Source: DAIOFH01 sp036745875 (GTDB taxonomy: Bacteria; Planctomycetota; SZUA-567). Taken from it: a DNA stretch of 10,120 nucleotides. The translations under genes were made by a program, and so were the position numbers. The notes beneath the pieces are model-generated. The model was not told where the DNA came from. It worked only from the letters and a program-made list of their open reading frames with translations, and made no database searches. Location of the stretch: positions 1 to 10,120 of the forward strand of contig DAIOFH010000139.1 of assembly GCA_036745875.1 (NCBI GenBank). The letters are read 5' to 3'. How positions within the stretch are numbered: the stretch's first letter is position 1; every line of letters starts with the position of its first letter. This document shows, in pieces, positions 6,264-10,120 of the stretch.

Positions 6264-7171
6264 GCCAGGGCGTGATTTTCGACATACAGCGCTTCTCCCT
6301 TCATGACGGGCCGGGAATCAGGACCACGGTATTCATGAAAGGCTGTCCCATGGCCTGCCGCTGGTGCCAGAATCCGGAAGGCCGGGACATGCGGATCACC
6401 GTGCGGGTCTTCGACAACCTGTGCGCGCGCTGCGGGACTTGCGTCCAGGCGTGCCCGTGCGGCGCGATTGGGCGGGATGCTTCCGGGGCGCCTGTCGTCG
6501 ACGACAGTGCCTGCAAGCGTTGCGGCAGGTGCGTCAAGGCTTGCGACTATGACGCCATTGTTTTGGATGGCAGAGTCATCGACGATGCCACCCTACTTCG
6601 GGAACTGGAATCCGATGTTCCTTTCTTCACCGCGTCCGGGGGCGGGGTGACTTTTTCCGGAGGCGAGCCGTTGGAACAGTCGGCATTCGTCGCCGACGTG
6701 TGCGTTGGGCTGCGGCGTCGGGCCATCCATACGGCGGTTGAAACGGCGTTGTGCGCCCAATGGCCGGACATCGAGCGGTTGTTGCCGGTCGTGGAGTTGT
6801 TCATAGTCGATATCAAGTCGGCGGACCCCGATTGGCACCGCCACGGCACCGGCGCGGACGGCGCGATTGTTCTGGACAATTTTCGCAGGCTGGCGGAGCG
6901 GCTCGGGGGCACGGGGAGGCTGTGGCCGCGCTTTACCCTCGTTCCCGGCTATTCCGAAGAGGGGGAGGTCCGGAAAGCCGCCGAATTTTATGCTTCCATT
7001 GACCCGGGATTGAAAATTGAACTGATGAATTTCAATCCCCTGGCGGCGTCGAAGTACAAGCGCCTCAAAAGCGTGGATTACGAGTTTTACGATTTCGTCA
7101 GCCCCTATTCGGAGGAGCGGATGGCGTCGTTCCGCCAGGCCGCCCTGGCAGGGGGTATGGAAGTGGTCTGA
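6260..7171 (+). CDS. Glycyl radical enzyme activating enzyme (radical SAM)
   Basis: Installs the glycyl radical on the adjacent GRE by reductive cleavage of S-adenosylmethionine. The 303-residue protein has the radical-SAM cluster motif CPMACRWC (Cys29, Cys33, Cys36) after HDGPGIRTTVFMKGC, which is the PFL-activase signature. Two ferredoxin-type cysteine sets follow (55/58/61/65 and 85/88/91/95), as in activases of dehydratase-type GREs and unlike the short PFL activase. TFSGGEPL (SGGEP 133-137) is the SAM-binding GGE motif. The ATG overlaps the GRE stop (ATGA, 6260-6263), so translation is probably coupled and the pair matched. It is the last gene of the first operon. Nothing is truncated or missing. 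Confidence 0.95.
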   Translation: MSQGVIFDIQRFSLHDGPGIRTTVFMKGCPMACRWCQNPEGRDMRITVRVFDNLCARCGTCVQACPCGAIGRDASGAPVVDDSACKRCGRCVKACDYDAIVLDGRVIDDATLLRELESDVPFFTASGGGVTFSGGEPLEQSAFVADVCVGLRRRAIHTAVETALCAQWPDIERLLPVVELFIVDIKSADPDWHRHGTGADGAIVLDNFRRLAERLGGTGRLWPRFTLVPGYSEEGEVRKAAEFYASIDPGLKIELMNFNPLAASKYKRLKSVDYEFYDFVSPYSEERMASFRQAALAGGMEVV

Positions 7172-7187
7172 AACAAAAGTGCGTAAA

Positions 7188-7201
7188 TGCACAAATGTGC
7201 A
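7188..7201. promoter_or_regulatory. Palindrome TGCAC-AAAT-GTGCA upstream of the deoC promoter
   Basis: Perfect 5-bp arms around a 4-bp centre lie about 30 bp upstream of the -35 box of the second promoter, an activator-like position. A further GTGC at 7179-7182 adds a third related element. As an RNA hairpin after the activase stop it lacks the T-run of an intrinsic terminator. No binder can be named. Confidence 0.3.
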
Positions 7202-7229
7202 GTAAAATAAAATTTGTGGCGTAATTGTT

Positions 7230-7257
7230 TTGACTCTCGGATTCGGCCTGTTACTAT
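7230..7257 (+). promoter_or_regulatory. Sigma70-type promoter for deoC and the SorC-type regulator (P2)
   Basis: TTGACT (7230-7235, five of six) is followed after 16 bp by TACTAT (7252-7257, four of six). Transcription would start near 7264, about 54 nt before deoC. With no terminator visible after the activase, deoC could also be reached by read-through from P1. Confidence 0.55.
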
Positions 7258-7291
7258 GGCGAAACATTGGTAGCGGTTCTCTTCGTCATAC

Positions 7292-7302
7292 TGAACATTT
7301 CA
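7292..7302. promoter_or_regulatory. TGAA-CAT-TTCA element in the deoC leader, possible operator
   Basis: A small inverted repeat containing the TGAACA half-site also seen at 1254-1259. It lies between the predicted P2 start and the deoC ribosome-binding site (GGAG, 7306-7309), a position where a bound repressor could block transcription. Short, so possibly chance. Confidence 0.3.
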
Positions 7303-7317
7303 TTTGGAGATGCACAC

Positions 7318-7995
7318 ATGCCTGAAACAAAGAGCGGTCACGACGCCAGCTATGCCAAGTATATGGACCACACTGTTCTGAAGCCGGAAACGGTCAAGGG
7401 GACGCTTGCCCGGTTCTGCGATGAGGCGTTGGAATACGGATTCGCCAGCGTTTGCGTCAACCCGGCCAACGTCAAGTTTGTCGCCGAGCGCCTTAAGGGC
7501 AGCCAGGTCAAGGCCTGTTCTGTCGTCGGTTTTCCCCTTGGCGCGTCGCTCCCGGAAGTCAAGGCCTTCGAAACGGCCAAGGCGGTGGAAGACGGAGCGG
7601 GCGAAATAGACATGGTCATCAATGTCGGCGCGCTGAAGGACAAGGACCTGGACTTGGTCGAAAAAGACATCGCTGCCGTCGTTGAGGCCGCGGCGGGGCG
7701 TCCCGTGAAGGTCATTATCGAAACGTGCCTCCTTACGGACGATGAAAAGGTTACGGTCTGCAAGATTGCCGAAAAGGCCGGCGCTGCGTTCGTGAAGACC
7801 TCCACCGGCTTCGGTTCCGGCGGTGCGACGATAGAGGACGTCAGCCTGATGCGCAAGGCCGTCGGGCCGCAGGTCCAGGTCAAGGCGTCCACCGGAGTCA
7901 ACAACCGCCGTCTCTGCGACGCTTTCGTCGCCGCCGGTGCGACCCGCATGGGCACCAGCAAGGGCATGAAAATCGTCGATGGAAATGAGGAATAG
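7318..7995 (+). CDS. deoC: Deoxyribose-phosphate aldolase (DERA)
   Basis: A class I aldolase that cleaves 2-deoxy-D-ribose-5-phosphate to acetaldehyde and glyceraldehyde-3-phosphate in the cytosol. The 225-residue protein has the Schiff-base Lys160 in FVKTSTGF, the second active-site Lys189 in VKASTGV, the relay Asp98 in EIDMVINVGAL, and the phosphate-site end GTSKG. These correspond to Lys167, Lys201 and Asp102 of the E. coli enzyme. The ATG at 7318 is chosen over an in-frame upstream GTG at 7267 because GGAG (7306-7309) lies 8 nt before it and the family starts near KYMDHTVLKP. No nucleoside genes (deoA, deoB, deoD, udp) are present, so the enzyme probably serves the neighbouring GRE pathway rather than nucleoside salvage; that role is inferred from context. 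Confidence 0.93.
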   Translation: MPETKSGHDASYAKYMDHTVLKPETVKGTLARFCDEALEYGFASVCVNPANVKFVAERLKGSQVKACSVVGFPLGASLPEVKAFETAKAVEDGAGEIDMVINVGALKDKDLDLVEKDIAAVVEAAAGRPVKVIIETCLLTDDEKVTVCKIAEKAGAAFVKTSTGFGSGGATIEDVSLMRKAVGPQVQVKASTGVNNRRLCDAFVAAGATRMGTSKGMKIVDGNEE

Positions 7996-8007
7996 AGGAA
8001 CAGTCGC

Positions 8008-8967
8008 GTGCCGAAAGAACTGGAATTTCTCGCCGAAGTGGCGCACATGTACTATAAGGAGCGCCTGAACCAGCAAGCTATCGCCGAGCGCCTCGGCATA
8101 TCCAGGTCGATGATTTCGCGTTTTCTCGACAAGGCGGAGCAGAAGGGGGTGGTGGAGATAATCATCCACTACCCGGACAACCGGAACCAGGACCTGGAGC
8201 GCCGGATGCGAGCGGCCTTCGGGGTCGAGGAAATCCGGGTCAGTGCCGACAAGGACGATTCGGCCGAGGAGAGGGCGGGGTATTTCGAAGCCTGCGGCCT
8301 GGCGGCCAGGTACATCCTTTCACTGCTCGCCGACGAGACCGTCATGTCCGTGGCGTGGGGGAGGGCGGTCGCCAGCGTCGTCCATGCCATGCGTCCCACG
8401 CGTCAGTACCCGGGAGTGCAGGTGGTGCAGCCCTTTGGTTCCGCCCTGCCGAACCAGGCGCTGGACGGCACCGCCATCATAGGCGAACTCGCGACGAAAT
8501 TGGGCGGGAAAGCGGTATATCTCCACATCCCCCTGCACGTCGGGAACGAGCAAACCCGCAACATGCTCCTGAACGACAGGAACATCAAGAATGTCATCAA
8601 GCTCGCCGCCCGGTCGGATTTCATCATCACCGGCATCGGCAGGTCGGACGGCTTTTCCGCGGACGAGTTTTCCTGGAACAACTATCTGACCAGGAGAAAG
8701 TTGGACTCCCTGTTGCGCCGCGGTTCGGTGGGGCATATTTTCACCCGGCATTTCGACATCGACGGGAGCCTCCTCGATATCGACGACTATAACGGCATCA
8801 TGGGGCTTTCCCACGAAGCCTATATGAAAATCCCCCTGAGGATCGGGGTGGCGATGGGAGCCGACAAGGCCGCGAGCATCATAGGAGCCCTCCGCGGCGG
8901 TTACATCAACTCCCTCGTGACTGATAGTGAAGCCGCCCGCAGGGCACTGGAGCTGGTGGCGGGGTGA
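8008..8967 (+). CDS. SorC-family (sugar-binding) transcriptional regulator
   Basis: A DNA-binding regulator whose C-terminal domain, in this family, senses a phosphorylated sugar. The 319-residue length is typical. The N-terminal helix-turn-helix is at about 21-41 (LNQQAIAERLGISRSMISRFL). The C-terminal half has the family marks GRAVASVV, PFGSA, DFIITGIG and the closing GVAMGADKAASIIGALRGG. Translation starts at GTG 8008, 12 nt after the deoC stop, with AGAGGAA overlapping that stop, so it is cotranscribed with deoC. B. subtilis DeoR, which controls deoC there, belongs to this same family, so it likely responds to deoxyribose-5-phosphate or another pathway intermediate. TGAACA-type half-sites upstream of the epimerase, deoC and binding-protein genes are candidate targets. 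Confidence 0.92.
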   Translation: MPKELEFLAEVAHMYYKERLNQQAIAERLGISRSMISRFLDKAEQKGVVEIIIHYPDNRNQDLERRMRAAFGVEEIRVSADKDDSAEERAGYFEACGLAARYILSLLADETVMSVAWGRAVASVVHAMRPTRQYPGVQVVQPFGSALPNQALDGTAIIGELATKLGGKAVYLHIPLHVGNEQTRNMLLNDRNIKNVIKLAARSDFIITGIGRSDGFSADEFSWNNYLTRRKLDSLLRRGSVGHIFTRHFDIDGSLLDIDDYNGIMGLSHEAYMKIPLRIGVAMGADKAASIIGALRGGYINSLVTDSEAARRALELVAG

Positions 8968-9017
8968 GGGCTTTATTAATGTGTGCACCGTTTCGTGGTG
9001 GAACTGGTGTGTTTTTC

Positions 9018-9023
9018 TGTTCA
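9018..9023. promoter_or_regulatory. TGTTCA half-site next to the binding-protein ribosome-binding site
   Basis: This is the reverse complement of the TGAACA seen at 1254-1259 and 7292-7297, and it overlaps the start of AAGGAG (9023-9028), which sets the ATG at 9035. The 67-bp gap (8968-9034) shows no clear promoter and no convincing terminator. A single 6-bp site is weak evidence. Confidence 0.2.
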
Positions 9024-9034
9024 AGGAGAAAAGC

Positions 9035-10096
9035 ATGAAGAAGGTGATACTGGCTGGTCTGGCGGTCGTTTTGGGTTTGTCCATGGCGATTTCCGCAACT
9101 CAGGCTGGTGAATGGAAACAGGCGTCCGAGTATGCGAAAGACGCCGTGAAGTACAACGACCTCAAGGCCAAGCTCGGTCCCATTCCGAATCCCGGCAAGA
9201 AGCTCCAGCTCGGATTCGTTTGCAAGGCGTTTGAAAACGAATTCTGGCGCAACAACCGTGACGGCGCCAACGCCGCCGCCAAGGAACTCCAGGCCAATGG
9301 CATGGACATAAAGATGGACTCCAAGGCAGCGCAGGGCGAAGGCGATGAAACGGGCCAGCTCTCCATCATGTCCACCATGGTCAACCGCGGCTACGACGGC
9401 CTCCTCGTCGCCCCCATCTCGGAAGGCAACCTCCAGCCCTCCATCGAACGGGCGCTCGACAGGGGCATTCCGATCGTCTACGTCAACGACGCCCCGTCGC
9501 CGTTGTCCTCCACCATCACCGGCGCGCACCACTGGGAAGCGGGCGAACTCGCCGCCGAATGGTTCTCCAAGAAGATCGGTTCAGGCGAAGTCGCCATCAT
9601 CACCGGCACCCCCCGCGCCGCCGCCGCCCGCGAACGCACCGAAGGCTTCAAGCAGTGGCTCGAAAAGAACAACCCGAACATCAAGGTCGTCGACACCCAG
9701 AACGGCGACTGGGACCGCATGAAGGCCAAGGACGCCACTGACGTAATCCTCAAGAAATATCCCAACCTCAAGGGCGTCTACGCCAATAACGACACCATGG
9801 CCATGGGCTGCATCGAATCGGTTAAGTCGGCGGGCAAGCTCGAGCAGTGCTTCGTCATCGGCACCGACGGCACTTCGGAAGCCCACGCTTCCATCAAGGC
9901 TGGCGAACTCGCAGGCACTGTCGACAACTTCCCCTTCTACATGTCCCAGATCGGCGCGGAAATGCTTATCCGCAAGATCGCGGGCCAGGAACTGCCGATG
10001 ATGATCTACACCCCGCAGGTCGTCGTCGATGCCACGAACATCAATGAAGATGCCGCCAAGCTGATCGGCTGGACCGGCTTCAACTTTGCAGACTAG
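9035..10096 (+). CDS. Periplasmic sugar-binding protein of an ABC transporter (RbsB/AlsB-like)
   Basis: Captures a sugar or polyol in the periplasm and delivers it to an ABC permease. The 353-residue precursor starts with a Sec signal peptide: MKK, a hydrophobic core to about residue 19, and cleavage after ATQA (Ala24-Gly25). No lipobox Cys is present, pointing to a diderm cell. The mature protein has the type I periplasmic-binding fold (Peripla_BP_4): LGFVCKAFENEFW in the first strand-helix unit, YDGLLVAPIS, GIPIVYVND, a TGTPRAAAARERTEGF stretch resembling RbsB's GTSAARERGEGF, GVYANNDTMAMG, and VIGTDGTSEA. About 35 residues between the signal and the first strand are longer than in RbsB. An upstream in-frame start at 8927 is rejected because it overlaps the regulator and lacks the signal peptide. 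AAGGAG lies 6 nt before the ATG. Transporter ATPase and permease genes are expected past the right edge. Ligand unknown. Confidence 0.93.
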   Translation: MKKVILAGLAVVLGLSMAISATQAGEWKQASEYAKDAVKYNDLKAKLGPIPNPGKKLQLGFVCKAFENEFWRNNRDGANAAAKELQANGMDIKMDSKAAQGEGDETGQLSIMSTMVNRGYDGLLVAPISEGNLQPSIERALDRGIPIVYVNDAPSPLSSTITGAHHWEAGELAAEWFSKKIGSGEVAIITGTPRAAAARERTEGFKQWLEKNNPNIKVVDTQNGDWDRMKAKDATDVILKKYPNLKGVYANNDTMAMGCIESVKSAGKLEQCFVIGTDGTSEAHASIKAGELAGTVDNFPFYMSQIGAEMLIRKIAGQELPMMIYTPQVVVDATNINEDAAKLIGWTGFNFAD

Positions 10097-10105
10097 TATA
10101 CCTCC

Positions 10106-10115
10106 GGCGGCCGCC
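10106..10115. repeat. GC-rich palindrome after the binding-protein gene, cut by the window edge
   Basis: GGCGGCCGCC is a perfect 10-bp palindrome starting 9 nt after the stop codon. It may be part of a hairpin of the kind often found between a highly expressed binding-protein gene and the permease genes, but the window ends before that can be judged. Confidence 0.25.
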
Positions 10116-10120
10116 CTGCG

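Noticed and set aside
3885..7995. A bacterial microcompartment locus
   Set aside because: No shell-protein genes (BMC domain or vertex) are in the window, and neither the GRE nor the aldolase has an obvious encapsulation peptide. Shell genes outside the window cannot be excluded.
8968..9034. An intrinsic terminator before the binding-protein gene
   Set aside because: CACC/GGTG pairing followed by a five-T run is suggestive, but the stem is only 4-5 bp and the T-run is not next to it.
1..10120. CRISPR arrays, tRNA or rRNA genes, insertion sequences
   Set aside because: No repeat-spacer pattern, tRNA-like cloverleaf, rRNA segment, transposase frame or terminal inverted repeats were seen on either strand.

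Overview
The window looks like an accessory carbohydrate-catabolism locus of an anaerobic, diderm (Gram-negative-type) bacterium. Anaerobic, because it encodes an oxygen-sensitive glycyl radical enzyme (GRE) with its own radical-SAM activase. Diderm, because the sugar-binding protein at the right edge has a Sec signal peptide without a lipobox cysteine. Coding regions are GC-rich by eye (high fifties percent, not counted) and the regulatory region near 905-1297 is much more AT-rich. I cannot assign a species or phylum.

Layout. 1-100: edge sequence with a weak hairpin and an AT-rich patch. 101-904 (minus): DeoR-family repressor. 905-1297: divergent control region with a good sigma70 promoter (1007-1034) buried in a symmetric four-half-site operator (1014-1081), then a leader of about 257 nt with further palindromes. 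1298-7171 (plus): a four-gene operon of an AlsE/Rpe-type ketose-phosphate 3-epimerase, an unusually large ROK/hexokinase-like sugar kinase with an unexplained N-terminal region, a GRE of the dehydratase-like group, and the GRE activase, which overlaps the GRE stop by 4 bp. 7230-7257: a second promoter. 7318-8967: deoC (2-deoxyribose-5-phosphate aldolase) and a SorC-family sugar-responsive regulator with a GTG start. 9035-10096: an RbsB-like periplasmic sugar-binding protein; its transporter ATPase and permease presumably lie to the right.

How the genes may work together (inference). The binding protein captures a sugar or polyol and the kinase phosphorylates it. The GRE removes water, or opens a C-O bond, by radical chemistry to give a deoxy-sugar phosphate. 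DeoC then cleaves 2-deoxyribose-5-phosphate to acetaldehyde and glyceraldehyde-3-phosphate. Dehydration of a pentitol 5-phosphate at C1/C2 would give exactly a 2-deoxypentose 5-phosphate, so the simplest reading is an anaerobic pentitol or related polyol pathway running GRE to DeoC. The epimerase would adjust the stereochemistry of a ketose phosphate. The substrate is not shown by the sequence. The GRE pocket differs from the textbook glycerol dehydratase at a His-to-Ser position and follows its GCVE motif with Leu-Thr rather than Pro, which suggests a distinct specificity.
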